A stretch of DNA of 64,000 nucleotides, from positions 1 to 64,000 of the forward strand of contig JAQWIL010000026.1 in NCBI GenBank assembly GCA_029248885.1, written 5' to 3'. The position numbers and the translations under genes are program-made. Shown piece after piece: positions 55,775 through 64,000 of the stretch. Each line of letters opens with the position of its first letter. The stretch's first letter is position 1. This DNA comes from Flavobacteriaceae bacterium (GTDB lineage Bacteria; Bacteroidota; Bacteroidia; Flavobacteriales; Flavobacteriaceae). The notes under the pieces are model-generated. The model made no database searches and was not told where the DNA came from. It worked only from the letters and a program-made list of their open reading frames with translations.

Positions 55775-56304
55775 CTGGAACACATAAGGGAAGACGATTA
55801 AGAATCCCAAAAAATCTCCCTGTTAGACCCACAACAGATCGAGCCAAAGAAGCGTTGTTTAGCATTCTGAATCATAAAGTGAATTTTGAATCTGCTCGGG
55901 TTCTTGATTTATACAGTGGTACTGGAAGTATTGGATTTGAGTTCTTCTCGAGAGGTTGCCCTGATGTGACTGCAGTAGACGCAGATCGTAAGTGTTCAGG
56001 ATTTATTGCGAAAACTGCAGAAGAATTCGGACTCGCTATACAATCCATTCAATCAACCGTCCAGAACTACCTGAGTAAATGTGTTACAGATTTTGATATC
56101 ATATTTGCTGATCCACCTTATGAAGGTGGACAAGAGGAGTTTCAAATGATAAAAGACAACATACAAACACGGAAACTCCTTCGATCTGGGGGTTGGCTGA
56201 TATTTGAGCATACCGAACAACTGAGTTTTAGTTCTGATGAAGCATTTATAGAAGCGCGAAAATATGGGAGTTCGGTGTTTAGCTTTTTTCAATTCACAGC
56301 TTAA
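55762..56304 (+). CDS. rsmD: 16S rRNA (guanine966-N2)-methyltransferase RsmD
   Basis: A 180-residue methyltransferase. MRIIAGTHKGRRLRIPKN and RPTTDRAKEALFSILNH are the RsmD N-terminus; VLDLYSGTGSIGFEFFSRG is the SAM site and IIFADPPYEGG the catalytic DPPY motif. It methylates 16S rRNA. The end overlaps the convergent rhomboid gene by 4 bp. Confidence 0.95.
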   Translation: MRIIAGTHKGRRLRIPKNLPVRPTTDRAKEALFSILNHKVNFESARVLDLYSGTGSIGFEFFSRGCPDVTAVDADRKCSGFIAKTAEEFGLAIQSIQSTVQNYLSKCVTDFDIIFADPPYEGGQEEFQMIKDNIQTRKLLRSGGWLIFEHTEQLSFSSDEAFIEARKYGSSVFSFFQFTA

Positions 56305-57167
56305 GACTTGCCTGCGCGAAATAAAAGCTCTTTTTCTTCCTTGGTTAAGCTCGCATAACCAGATTGACTAATCTTATCTAGAATCTCATCTATTTTTTCT
56401 TGATTTACGTCTTTCTGTTTTGGTTTTGGCTTTGGCTTTGGTGATCGATATACTTTGCGAACCCGAGTTCTTTTGAATGTAAACAGGTCGGAAACAGACT
56501 TCCAAAACCTTGAAATCCATTGACCAAAATCATTTCCTCGAACGATGTTTCGTTGATATAAAAATCCGATTAGTGCACCACCCAAGTGTGCCAAGTGACC
56601 TCCGGCGTTATTGACAGGGATTTGAACCAAGTCCAAGGCAATAAAAAACAAGCCGATGTAGATCAATTTGATGTTGAATACAAATATTCTAACGTCTTTA
56701 TATGGCATATAGCTACACATAAAAATCAGAACTGCCATGACGCCTGCAGAAGACCCGATCAATCGAGGAGATTGCCCTTGAAATGCTGGAAAAAAATTGT
56801 AACTCAAAACAAAGGTTGCTCCACCTACCAAGACCCCTAAAAAGAAGGTGTTGACAAAGAGCTGTGGCTTGAAGAGGTTTACCATCATGCGACCGGCAAA
56901 GTGAAGTAAAATTAGATTCCAAAAAATATGCCCAAAATCACCATGAAAAAAAGCATAGGTAACCATTGTCCACGGACGATAAAGTAAGTCCTCAAAACTA
57001 GCGGATAGTTGAAACCATGTAAAAAACTGATCGAAGGGAATAGTAAACAGAAATAAAAACGTTCGAAGGAGAAAAGGCAATACAAAACATACAACCAAGA
57101 TGACGATAAGCCGCTCGACCACGCCAAAAGATTGATAACGATATTTCATCTGGTCAATGAAATTCAT
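56301..57167 (-). CDS. Rhomboid-family intramembrane serine protease with cytoplasmic tail
   Basis: A 288-residue membrane protein counted from the ATG at 57167, which overlaps the stop of the upstream rhomboid gene as ATGA; the frame extends upstream only to a TTG. Six helices, with catalytic Ser140 in LIGSSAGVM and His194 in HLAHLGGALIG, and the early WxxVT region (RPWTMVTYAFFHGDFGH). After the last helix a basic Pro-Lys stretch (PKPKPKPKQK) leads to a helical C-terminal tail (about 245-288, DEILDKISQSGYASLTKEEK), a DUF6576-like extension. Confidence 0.9.
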   Translation of the reverse strand: MNFIDQMKYRYQSFGVVERLIVILVVCFVLPFLLRTFLFLFTIPFDQFFTWFQLSASFEDLLYRPWTMVTYAFFHGDFGHIFWNLILLHFAGRMMVNLFKPQLFVNTFFLGVLVGGATFVLSYNFFPAFQGQSPRLIGSSAGVMAVLIFMCSYMPYKDVRIFVFNIKLIYIGLFFIALDLVQIPVNNAGGHLAHLGGALIGFLYQRNIVRGNDFGQWISRFWKSVSDLFTFKRTRVRKVYRSPKPKPKPKQKDVNQEKIDEILDKISQSGYASLTKEEKELLFRAGKS

Positions 57168-57904
57168 AAATCCCAACGGTTATTGTTGAACTGCTGTCTC
57201 TTCCAGTACCACATCATTGCGTAGCCTGTTACGGCTCCACCGAGGTGGGCGAAATGCGCAATTGGGCCTAACGAATACGAGCTAAATCCAAAAAAGAGAT
57301 CACTCCCTAAAAGAATCGGAACAAAGTATTTGGCTTTAATGGGGATGGGTAGAAAAATAATCATCAACTCCGTATTTGGAAAGAGGAAGGCGAATGCCAC
57401 AAGAATCCCATAGAGTGCACCAGAAGCACCAACCATAGACATATTGAATGCGGTCAGAAGTTGTGTGAGTTGACTTTGCGAAATTTCATTTAACCAAGCG
57501 GTATTATATTGTCCCGCCTGCAATGTCTTTGTCAGGTCAGAGGCGGAAAAACCAGCACCGACAAGTTCGTCCACAACTTCGTTAATCTGCAAATAATTAA
57601 TTCCAAGCTGAAGAGCAGCAGCCCCAATACCGGTAGAAAAATAGAAAAACAAAAACTTATTCCTCCCCCACATTTGAGCTAGTGTACCGCCAAACATCCA
57701 TAAGCCAAACATATTAAACAAAATATGATTGACTCCTCCGTGCATAAACATATGAGTTGCAATTTGCCAAGGCGCAAACTTTGGATTTTGTGGGTAGTGT
57801 AATGCCAATAAGTCATAAGCTGATCCTCCCAAACTCATAGAACCCAAAAAAAACAGCACATTAACAATGATCAGTTGCTTGACAATATCGGGAAGGGATC
57901 TCAT
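57164..57904 (-). CDS. Rhomboid-family intramembrane serine protease
   Basis: A 246-residue six-helix membrane protein. Catalytic Ser161 lies in MVGASGALYG (GxSG) and His220 in AHFAHLGGAVTG; HMFMHGGVNHILFNMFGLW is the early conserved helix. Shorter than its downstream partner and without a C-terminal tail. The ATG overlaps the mutL stop by 4 bp (ATGA). Confidence 0.92.
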   Translation of the reverse strand: MRSLPDIVKQLIIVNVLFFLGSMSLGGSAYDLLALHYPQNPKFAPWQIATHMFMHGGVNHILFNMFGLWMFGGTLAQMWGRNKFLFFYFSTGIGAAALQLGINYLQINEVVDELVGAGFSASDLTKTLQAGQYNTAWLNEISQSQLTQLLTAFNMSMVGASGALYGILVAFAFLFPNTELMIIFLPIPIKAKYFVPILLGSDLFFGFSSYSLGPIAHFAHLGGAVTGYAMMWYWKRQQFNNNRWDL

Positions 57905-59673
57905 AGATTCAATTTGTTTTTGATGTCTTTATCTGTCATCGATGCAAATATAGCTTTTCCTTCTGGGCATCTTGAAGGCTCATCACAAGAAAACAAATCT
58001 TCGATCAATCGGCTTTGAGCCGAAGGATGTAGCTCCGTACCAGTCCCAATGGAACCATATTTAGATATTGTTTTTGCCATCGTCTGGCTAAGGTGACTCT
58101 CCTCGACTGTGGGATCGTTGTCTAGATTCTCCAACATATTGGACAAAAACTCAGGAACGGAGTTCGGGGATAAGCTACTGTGGATCGCTGTAATTTCTAA
58201 GGAATTAGAATCGGTATTTCCAAAGGAGAACCCCATTAGCTCGAGGGTTTTTTGATGGGGCGTAAACTCAGCAAATTGTTGTTGGTTCATTTCGACCTCA
58301 ATAGGAAAAGCAAGCACCTGAGAGGGAACACTTCTCTGTTTGATTTGACGAATCAGAGATTCATACAAAACCCGTTGGTGAGCACGTTGTTGATGAATGA
58401 TAATCAAACCCTCTGCACGTGTGGTAATGATGTATTTTTTATGGAATTGCAGTGTGGGGGAATGGGTATTTATACGATCATCATTAAAGATTTGCTCTTT
58501 CTGCGAAGGAATTGTCACATCCTGTAAACCTTCATACAATGGTTCCCAATCGTTTCCTTTTTGATGCTCGTTAAAGGGATTAAAATTTCGATCAACCTGT
58601 ATGCTAGGTGATTGTGTTGGCGGTTTGCTTCCCACAGGAATGTCAAAGGATTGATTGCGATCAAAATCGAGTACAGGGCTGACATTAAACTGTCCCAAAC
58701 TGTGCTTGAGAGCCGACCGTATAATGGCATAGAGTGCATGGTCATCTTCAAATTTGACTTCCGTTTTTGTAGGATGTATATTGACATCAATTGTTTCGGT
58801 GGGCACTGTCAAGTAAAGCATATAACCAGGTTGCATATTTGGCCCAAGCAGCCCTTCAAAAGCTGCTAAAACAGCATGATGGAGATAGGCGCTTTTGATA
58901 AATCGATCATTGACAAAAAAGAACTGATGTTGTCGTGACTTTTTTGAAAACTCTGGTTTAAAAATAAATCCATTCAACTGTAAAATATCGGTTGATTCTT
59001 GGACTGGAACTAGTTTTTCGTTGGTGTTTTTGCCAAACACCTGAACGATTCGCTGCCGTAAATTACCCGGCTCCAATTGGAACAGAACTGCATCATTACT
59101 GAATAACTCAAATCGGATTTGAGGATGCACTAAAGCAACGCGCTGAAATTCATCTATGATATGTCGCTGCTCGACATTGTTTGATTTTAAAAAATTTCGT
59201 CTGGCGGGTATATTGTAAAACAGATTCCGAACTGCCATTGAACAACCTGTTTCTGTTGCGACTGCTTGCTGGTCTTTAACTTCACTTGCTTCAATACTGA
59301 TTTCACTTCCAATTTCTGCATTCTTGGTTTTTGTACGCAGACGAACCTGTGAAATCGCAGCGATACTTGCCAATGCCTCTCCTCGAAAACCTTTTGTGGT
59401 AATTGAAAACAAATCTTCTGCCTTTTTGATTTTTGAAGTCGCATGTCGTTCAAAACACAAACGCGCATCGGTTGTCGTCATTCCCTTGCCGTTGTCGATG
59501 ACCTGAATCAGGGTTTTACCGCCATCCTTTATAATAAGTTTGATTGATGTTGCTCCTGCATCAACTGCGTTTTCAAGCAACTCTTTCACCACTGAAGCTG
59601 GCCGCTGTACGACTTCGCCAGCAGCGATCTGATTGGCAACATGATCAGGTAATAAAGAAATGATGTCAGGCAT
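57901..59673 (-). CDS. mutL: DNA mismatch repair protein MutL
   Basis: A 590-residue MutL. The N-terminal GHL ATPase (about 1-330) has ELLENAVDAGA, DNGKGM and TKGFRGEALASIA intact. The C-terminal dimerisation domain reads HQQRAHQRVLYE (near 425) where endonuclease MutL proteins carry DQHAxxERxxYE, and CPEGKA near the end where CPHGRP is usual, so the metal site of the endonuclease looks altered. Second gene of an operon (95-residue membrane protein, mutL, two rhomboids) with 2-nt or overlapping spacing. Confidence 0.95.
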   Translation of the reverse strand: MPDIISLLPDHVANQIAAGEVVQRPASVVKELLENAVDAGATSIKLIIKDGGKTLIQVIDNGKGMTTTDARLCFERHATSKIKKAEDLFSITTKGFRGEALASIAAISQVRLRTKTKNAEIGSEISIEASEVKDQQAVATETGCSMAVRNLFYNIPARRNFLKSNNVEQRHIIDEFQRVALVHPQIRFELFSNDAVLFQLEPGNLRQRIVQVFGKNTNEKLVPVQESTDILQLNGFIFKPEFSKKSRQHQFFFVNDRFIKSAYLHHAVLAAFEGLLGPNMQPGYMLYLTVPTETIDVNIHPTKTEVKFEDDHALYAIIRSALKHSLGQFNVSPVLDFDRNQSFDIPVGSKPPTQSPSIQVDRNFNPFNEHQKGNDWEPLYEGLQDVTIPSQKEQIFNDDRINTHSPTLQFHKKYIITTRAEGLIIIHQQRAHQRVLYESLIRQIKQRSVPSQVLAFPIEVEMNQQQFAEFTPHQKTLELMGFSFGNTDSNSLEITAIHSSLSPNSVPEFLSNMLENLDNDPTVEESHLSQTMAKTISKYGSIGTGTELHPSAQSRLIEDLFSCDEPSRCPEGKAIFASMTDKDIKNKLNL

Positions 59674-59675
59674 TC

Positions 59676-59963
59676 TTAGGATTTAAAAATGGAAAGATCA
59701 AAGTCAAGGATATACAAGGTGATTAGAATGAGTGTGGCAAGTATTATGAAAAACAAGCGAGAAAACCCCCTATTCGACCTGTTGCGACTGTCATGTCGAG
59801 CAGCTTGCCATTGTGCTCCGAAATCATTTTGATTGCTCATATCTCTATATTTCGAAAATGTAGAGTCAAAATCGTAAGGGGTAACATCTTTTTTCCCTTT
59901 ATAAAACCTTGGTGTGTAATTAAAACGTCGGTTGGTTCGTTGTTTGAAAAAATTGATGCGCAC
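59676..59963 (-). CDS. Small tail-anchored basic protein upstream of mutL
   Basis: A 95-residue protein. A basic, aromatic N-terminus (RTNRRFNYTPRFYKGKKD) is followed by a polar segment and a C-terminal membrane helix (about 70-88, LFFIILATLILITLYI). The start is GTG at 59963, since a TAA lies in frame four codons upstream. Relatives beside mutL in flavobacteria are sometimes labelled riboflavin synthase subunit beta, for which I see no support. Function unknown. Confidence 0.75.
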   Translation of the reverse strand: MRINFFKQRTNRRFNYTPRFYKGKKDVTPYDFDSTFSKYRDMSNQNDFGAQWQAARHDSRNRSNRGFSRLFFIILATLILITLYILDFDLSIFKS

Positions 59964-59994
59964 AGTCTGAGGTTAGATGATTGATATCAAAATC

Positions 59995-60028
59995 CAAAAA
60001 TACAAAATGTAACGTGTTTACTGACAAA
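59995..60028 (-). promoter_or_regulatory. Promoter of the mutL-rhomboid operon
   Basis: On the minus strand TTTG (60028-60025), 22-nt spacer, TATTTTTG (60002-59995). The first gene starts about 31 nt downstream. The spacer is one base above the usual 19-21. Confidence 0.45.
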
Positions 60029-60053
60029 CAATCATTGCGTATCTTAGCGATCT

Positions 60054-61073
60054 ATGAAAATCGAAAATATAAAGGGCTTACAATCTCTATTGGAGACCCC
60101 AAAACAGGTGGTCATTATTCCCCATACCAATCCTGACGGTGATGCCATCGGAAGCAGTCTGGGTTTCATGCATTTTCTTCGTCAAAACAAGCATGATGCG
60201 CAAGTGATTAGTCCAAATCAATATCCTGATTTTTTGAAATGGGTTCCCGGCTCATCCAGTTTGTCTATCTATGAGGAAAATCCAATCATTGCAAATGAAA
60301 AAATTGCACAAGCAGACCTTATTTTTACTCTCGATTTCAACACCCTGACCAGAATTGGAGAAATGGGAGTCCAAGTCGCAGCAAGCCAAGCACAAAAAAT
60401 TATTATTGACCACCATCAAGAGCCAGACGACTTTGCAGACCTTACATTTTCATACCCTTCATTGGGCTCAACTTGTGAGTTGGTTTACCACATCATTGAT
60501 ACCCTTGGGGGTAAAGGCCAAATTAATACTGATTTGGCCACCGCCCTGTATCTCGGTATTTTGACCGATACGGGCTCTTTTCGGTTTCCCTCTGTGACTC
60601 CCACAACACATCGAGTAGTTGCGAAACTTATCGAAAATGGAGCAAACCCCAGTGAAATTAATCGCCGTGTTAGTGACAATGCTCATCTGGGAAGACTTCA
60701 ACTTTTGGGAATTGCCCTCAATAATTTACAATACGATGACAGTCTGCGTACTGCAACCATTACCCTTAGCCATGAAGAGTTGAAAAAATGTAATTTCCAA
60801 AAAGGAGACTCAGAAGGAATCGTCAATTATGGGTTAAGCATTTCAAACTGTGTATTGGCTGTGTTGATGATCGAACACCCTTCAGATGGTTTTGTAAAAA
60901 TGTCATTTCGATCAAAAGGAGACTTTTCTGTTAATGAGTTTGCACGTGAACATTTTTCAGGTGGTGGACACACCAATGCTGCTGGCGGAAAATCGGATCT
61001 TTCATTGCATGAAACCCATAACCTTCTTCTTAAAAAACTAAAACAATGTCAGCAAGACTTACAACAAGCATAG
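60054..61073 (+). CDS. nrnA: DHH/DHHA1 phosphoesterase (NrnA-like)
   Basis: A 339-residue DHH-family enzyme. PHTNPDGDAIGSS (about 23-35), LDFN, IIIDHHQEPDDF (DHH motif) and the DHHA1 glycine motif FSGGGHTNAAGGK near the C-terminus are all intact. NrnA removes nanoRNA and pAp. Its 3' end overlaps gldI by 28 bp. Confidence 0.93.
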   Translation: MKIENIKGLQSLLETPKQVVIIPHTNPDGDAIGSSLGFMHFLRQNKHDAQVISPNQYPDFLKWVPGSSSLSIYEENPIIANEKIAQADLIFTLDFNTLTRIGEMGVQVAASQAQKIIIDHHQEPDDFADLTFSYPSLGSTCELVYHIIDTLGGKGQINTDLATALYLGILTDTGSFRFPSVTPTTHRVVAKLIENGANPSEINRRVSDNAHLGRLQLLGIALNNLQYDDSLRTATITLSHEELKKCNFQKGDSEGIVNYGLSISNCVLAVLMIEHPSDGFVKMSFRSKGDFSVNEFAREHFSGGGHTNAAGGKSDLSLHETHNLLLKKLKQCQQDLQQA

Positions 61074-61576
61074 TCTTTCTCTATTTTGTCTTTTTCCTAA
61101 CTGCTTGTGATCATCAACAAGCACGAAGACCCATACAACAATCCAAAAGCCAACATGTTGAAAATTCTGTTCAAAAGAATCAAATTCAATTGGCTCACGA
61201 GATTGAAATCATCGAACATTGGGTGCTATCTCAGGAATCTGTATTTTCACAAACCTCGCATGGTGTATTTTACAGCTTTGACAATCCGAGGAATCGCCCC
61301 ATCCTAGCGGCTGAAAGTCTACAAAAAATATATGTCCGTTTTGAGCAATTCGATGGCATGCCAATCTACGATTGGAAGGTCTTCCAAAAGCCAATGACCA
61401 ATCAAGATGTGCCGCAAGGTGTTGTTTTGTCTTTGCCCTATATTCCCATTGGTGTAGAAAGCACACTTGTCTTAACATCTTTTCTAGCATTTGGATCGTC
61501 TGGTGATGGGTCGTTAATTGCTCCTTACACACCAATTGTTGCGCGTATTTATATACCTTTAAACCAAAATAAATAA
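61046..61576 (+). CDS. gldI: GldI-like gliding-motility lipoprotein (FKBP-type)
   Basis: A 176-residue lipoprotein: signal ending FFLTA then Cys21, and the GldI-like start [13 protein letters not shown]. The C-terminal part follows a diverged FKBP fold ([18 protein letters not shown], then [14 protein letters not shown]) with few canonical active-site residues, so isomerase activity is doubtful. Family role: accessory to the gliding/T9SS machinery in flavobacteria. Position between nrnA and a PPIase gene supports the call. Confidence 0.8.
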   Translation: MSARLTTSIVFLYFVFFLTACDHQQARRPIQQSKSQHVENSVQKNQIQLAHEIEIIEHWVLSQESVFSQTSHGVFYSFDNPRNRPILAAESLQKIYVRFEQFDGMPIYDWKVFQKPMTNQDVPQGVVLSLPYIPIGVESTLVLTSFLAFGSSGDGSLIAPYTPIVARIYIPLNQNK

Positions 61577-61578
61577 TC

Positions 61579-62604
61579 ATGAAAGTCAAATACCTCTTTA
61601 CAGGGATTCTATTCGTAACCTTAGCAAGCTGTTCTCCCAAGCTTGAAGACGGCTTGTATGCCAAAGTCGACACCAATAAGGGAGAAATTCAATTGAAATT
61701 AACTTTTGATCAAACCCCTGTTACCGTAGCCAATTTTGTGTCTTTGGCTGAGGGTACAAACCGACAAGTAGATTCTATATTTACTGGAAAAGCTTACTAC
61801 GATGGATTGATTTTTCATCGTGTCATTGCTGATTTTATGATTCAGGGTGGAGACCCTACGGGAACAGGCCAAGGAGGCCCTGGCTACAAATTTGAAGATG
61901 AAATTGTTACCGATCTCAAACATGATGGTCCTGGGATATTATCAATGGCAAATGCAGGTCCTGGCACAAATGGGAGTCAGTTTTTTATTACACACAAAGA
62001 AACCCCTTGGCTCGATGGAAAACACACGGTTTTTGGTCGTGTTACAGCGGGACAATCGGTTGTGGACTCGATAGCGCCAAACGATACCATAATCTCGGTT
62101 CGCATCATCAGAAAGGGAAAAGAGGCGAGAAAGTTTGATGCAGCAGCTACCTTTGAAAACTATTTTCTGGAAAAAGACAAGGTCAAAAACCAAAAGCGGG
62201 ATGCCTTGTCAGCATTGGAACAATCAGCGACATACACAGAAAGTGGTCTGGGTTATGTGATTACCACAGAGGGTGATGGCGAAGCGGTTGCAATAGACAA
62301 AACTGTACTGACTCACTATGCCGTATATTTTGAGGATGGGCGTTTGCTCGACACCAGTATTGAGGAAATTGCAAAATCCTATAAAATGTACAACTCCAAA
62401 CGTCCCTATCAGCCACTCCCTGCCCGCGTCGATCCTGATGCTGGGATGATTACTGGGTTTAAAGAAGGACTGCTTCTTTTATCGGTTGGTGATAAGGCAA
62501 CACTTTATTTACCCTACGAATTGGCATATGGTGCCAATGGTGGACGTGGCATTCCACCTCAAACCAATCTGATTTTTGAGGTCGAAGTGGTTGGGTTGGA
62601 ATAA
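61579..62604 (+). CDS. Cyclophilin-FKBP fusion peptidyl-prolyl isomerase lipoprotein
   Basis: A 341-residue lipoprotein (signal ending TLAS, Cys18). Cyclophilin domain at about 25-180 with [33 protein letters not shown] and [10 protein letters not shown]; linker helix; FKBP domain at about 225-341 with [20 protein letters not shown] and [17 protein letters not shown]. Both catalytic cores look intact. A periplasmic folding catalyst, starting 2 nt after gldI. Confidence 0.93.
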   Translation: MKVKYLFTGILFVTLASCSPKLEDGLYAKVDTNKGEIQLKLTFDQTPVTVANFVSLAEGTNRQVDSIFTGKAYYDGLIFHRVIADFMIQGGDPTGTGQGGPGYKFEDEIVTDLKHDGPGILSMANAGPGTNGSQFFITHKETPWLDGKHTVFGRVTAGQSVVDSIAPNDTIISVRIIRKGKEARKFDAAATFENYFLEKDKVKNQKRDALSALEQSATYTESGLGYVITTEGDGEAVAIDKTVLTHYAVYFEDGRLLDTSIEEIAKSYKMYNSKRPYQPLPARVDPDAGMITGFKEGLLLLSVGDKATLYLPYELAYGANGGRGIPPQTNLIFEVEVVGLE

Positions 62605-62614
62605 AAATCGTGCT

Positions 62615-63643
62615 TTGCGCATCTACAAATATTTTGCGTTTTCCATCATTCCCCAATGGCTATTGTTACAGTGGATAAAGCGCAACCCGGAAATTGTTGA
62701 TCAGTTTTACACACAAGGCGTTTTTGTATGGCTTTCTAAACTCACCCTTCAAGCGACTGCGTGGATCCCTTTTTCAGTTGGTGATGTTTTCTATGCGGTT
62801 GCAATTGCTTACATTCTAAAAAGCATCTGGCATTTTAGGCGTTTGCTTCGTTGGTCAACGCTGATCAAAATTCTCGGCGGCTTTGGTTTTCTTTTTTTTC
62901 TGTTCCATATTCAATGGGGGCTACATTACCATCAAACGAGTTTGTCCTCTCGGGTCAACGCTCCTTCTGACTACTCTTCTTCGGAGTTGGAGGAGTTTAC
63001 ACATCACCTCATTCAGCAAACAAATCAATTGCACAAAAATCTTTCTCAAAATGATTCTATCCCTGTTAGAGTCCCCTACACAACAGACAAAATTTTTGAT
63101 ATTGCAACAGAAACCATTCGAAATCAACATCACTACCCAGTCTCAAATATCAAAAAATCGATATTCAGTTTTCCCCTGAGCTATATGGGCTATGGCGGAT
63201 ACATAAACCCCTTTACGTTAGAGGCGCAAGTCAATGCATATCAGCCCAAATTGCGATTGCTCACAACTTCTGCTCATGAGATTGCACACCAATTGGGCTA
63301 TGCAGCAGAAGAGGAAGCAAACTTTATTGCGATTTATGCGGGCCTTCAATCAGAAGATCTGTATATGCAATATGCAGGCTATCATCTGGCTTTGGGGTAT
63401 GCCCTAGCCGATTGTCGAAAGAGAAAAGACATTGATTACAAAACGCTTTACCAAAAACTGAATGTAGGGGTTTTAAAGCAGTATCAGCAAGTCTCTGCAT
63501 TTTGGCAAAGCTACCAAAATCCCCTTGAACCCTTGTTCAAGAAAAGTTATGACACTTACCTCAAAGCAAATAACCAAACCGAAGGCATAAAAAGCTATAA
63601 TTTGGTGGTTGGATTGCTGTTAAATCAAACCCAAAACAAGTAG
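62615..63643 (+). CDS. DUF3810 membrane metalloprotease-like protein, non-ATG start
   Basis: About 342 residues. N-terminal hydrophobic segments (about 5-20, 40-65 and 85-105), then a domain with the zinc-protease motif HEIAHQ (HExxH, bases 63274-63288) and a downstream Glu-rich segment AAEEEANFIA that may give the third metal ligand. No in-frame ATG exists near the start. TTG at 62615 puts the N-terminus where family members begin; TTG at 62591 or 62576 would overlap the PPIase stop. Substrate unknown. Confidence 0.82.
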   Translation: MRIYKYFAFSIIPQWLLLQWIKRNPEIVDQFYTQGVFVWLSKLTLQATAWIPFSVGDVFYAVAIAYILKSIWHFRRLLRWSTLIKILGGFGFLFFLFHIQWGLHYHQTSLSSRVNAPSDYSSSELEEFTHHLIQQTNQLHKNLSQNDSIPVRVPYTTDKIFDIATETIRNQHHYPVSNIKKSIFSFPLSYMGYGGYINPFTLEAQVNAYQPKLRLLTTSAHEIAHQLGYAAEEEANFIAIYAGLQSEDLYMQYAGYHLALGYALADCRKRKDIDYKTLYQKLNVGVLKQYQQVSAFWQSYQNPLEPLFKKSYDTYLKANNQTEGIKSYNLVVGLLLNQTQNK

Positions 63644-63735
63644 TTGCGTGGTGTAACGCACCAAGTTGTTGAATCCTTATTGAACAAAATTACTTAACTT
63701 GCATATCGCATAGACTCCAAATCTGTTCCATACGC

Positions 63736-63954
63736 ATGAAAAACCTACTGTCTTTCTTTACTTCACTTCGGAGTCCTTCTCTGCAGATTTTTAAAAAGAA
63801 TCTTGCAAATAACTTTCCGCTTTTAGGTTTGTTATTGGATCGTCAACATCTTGAAAATAAGGTGATTAGTGCAGATTCCTTTTCAAAACATATAAAAGAA
63901 ATAAACGCAATATGCGGATATATACAAGTTGTGGTGCATTATGAAACTGACTGA
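63736..63954 (+). CDS. Small conserved-looking protein of unknown function
   Basis: A 72-residue protein with a basic N-terminus and no membrane segment (MKNLLSFFTSLRSPSLQIFK; ends ICGYIQVVVHYETD). I do not recognise it. It overlaps the next gene by 14 bp, which supports real translation. Confidence 0.55.
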   Translation: MKNLLSFFTSLRSPSLQIFKKNLANNFPLLGLLLDRQHLENKVISADSFSKHIKEINAICGYIQVVVHYETD

Positions 63955-64000
63955 AATGAAAGAGCGTTTAATTATAATCTCTGATTTATGGGGAAGGGAA
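63941..64000 (+). CDS. Start of a probable alpha/beta-hydrolase (5' end only)
   Basis: From the ATG at 63941 (or 63956) the frame reads MKLTEMKERLIIISDLWGRE and is open to the right edge. The strand IIISDLWG resembles the first strand of flavobacterial alpha/beta-hydrolases found in this neighbourhood. Only 20 residues are visible, so the family call is tentative. Confidence 0.4.
   Translation, partial: MKLTEMKERLIIISDLWGRE

Noticed and set aside
59676-59963. Riboflavin synthase beta subunit
   Set aside because: This label is sometimes given to relatives, but the 95-residue protein has a C-terminal membrane helix and no lumazine-synthase-like motif.

Overview
The window comes from a member of the Bacteroidota, most likely a marine, gliding flavobacterium. 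The evidence is a SusC/SusD pair, several type IX secretion (T9SS) C-terminal sorting domains, a GldI-like gliding lipoprotein, TAnnTTTG promoter boxes, AT-rich intergenic DNA, and flavobacterial gene neighbourhoods such as DUF3822-rsmD and nrnA-gldI-peptidyl-prolyl isomerase. No rRNA, tRNA, insertion sequence or CRISPR array was seen.

Bases 1-28,300 are accessory. The core is a polysaccharide utilisation locus on the minus strand (about 25.3 kb down to 5.4 kb), in transcription order: membrane-bound LuxR-type regulator; PKD-containing surface glycan-binding protein; SusC; SusD; SusE-like lipoprotein; GH30; GH16; GH5 with five CBM6-like modules; CotH-like surface protein. GH16, GH30 and CBM6 together point to a branched beta-1,3/1,6-glucan such as laminarin. 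SusC/D and binding proteins would capture the glucan, GH16/GH5 cut the backbone, and GH30 remove beta-1,6 branches. A further secreted surface protein on the same strand (1-2083) runs off the left edge.

Two plus-strand two-gene cassettes flank the locus: VWA protein + MoxR-like ATPase (2534-5116) on the left, and YHYH lipoprotein + S1-type sulfatase (25599-27926) on the right. A 31-33 bp intergenic sequence occurs four times in the same orientation (2330, 5127, 25463, 27987). The copies bracket each cassette, and the two inner copies bracket the whole utilisation locus. This modular repeat-bounded layout is the most unusual feature of the window.

Bases 28,300-64,000 are mainly housekeeping: LVIVD lipoprotein, 7TM-HD (PgpH-like) phosphodiesterase, NlpC/P60 hydrolase, TPR protein, gyrA, clpC, thrA-thrB-thrC, M24 peptidase, gcvT, an SDR protein, an MBOAT/SGNH O-acetylation pair, an HMA-like protein, a head-GIN protein, yebC, kdsB, a RecD-like helicase, DUF3822-rsmD, two rhomboid proteases with mutL, nrnA-gldI-PPIase, a DUF3810 metalloprotease-like protein, and the start of a likely alpha/beta-hydrolase at the right edge. 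Genes here are tightly packed, with many 4-bp overlaps, and several genes have a promoter -7 box only 4-5 nt before the ATG, suggesting leaderless transcripts.
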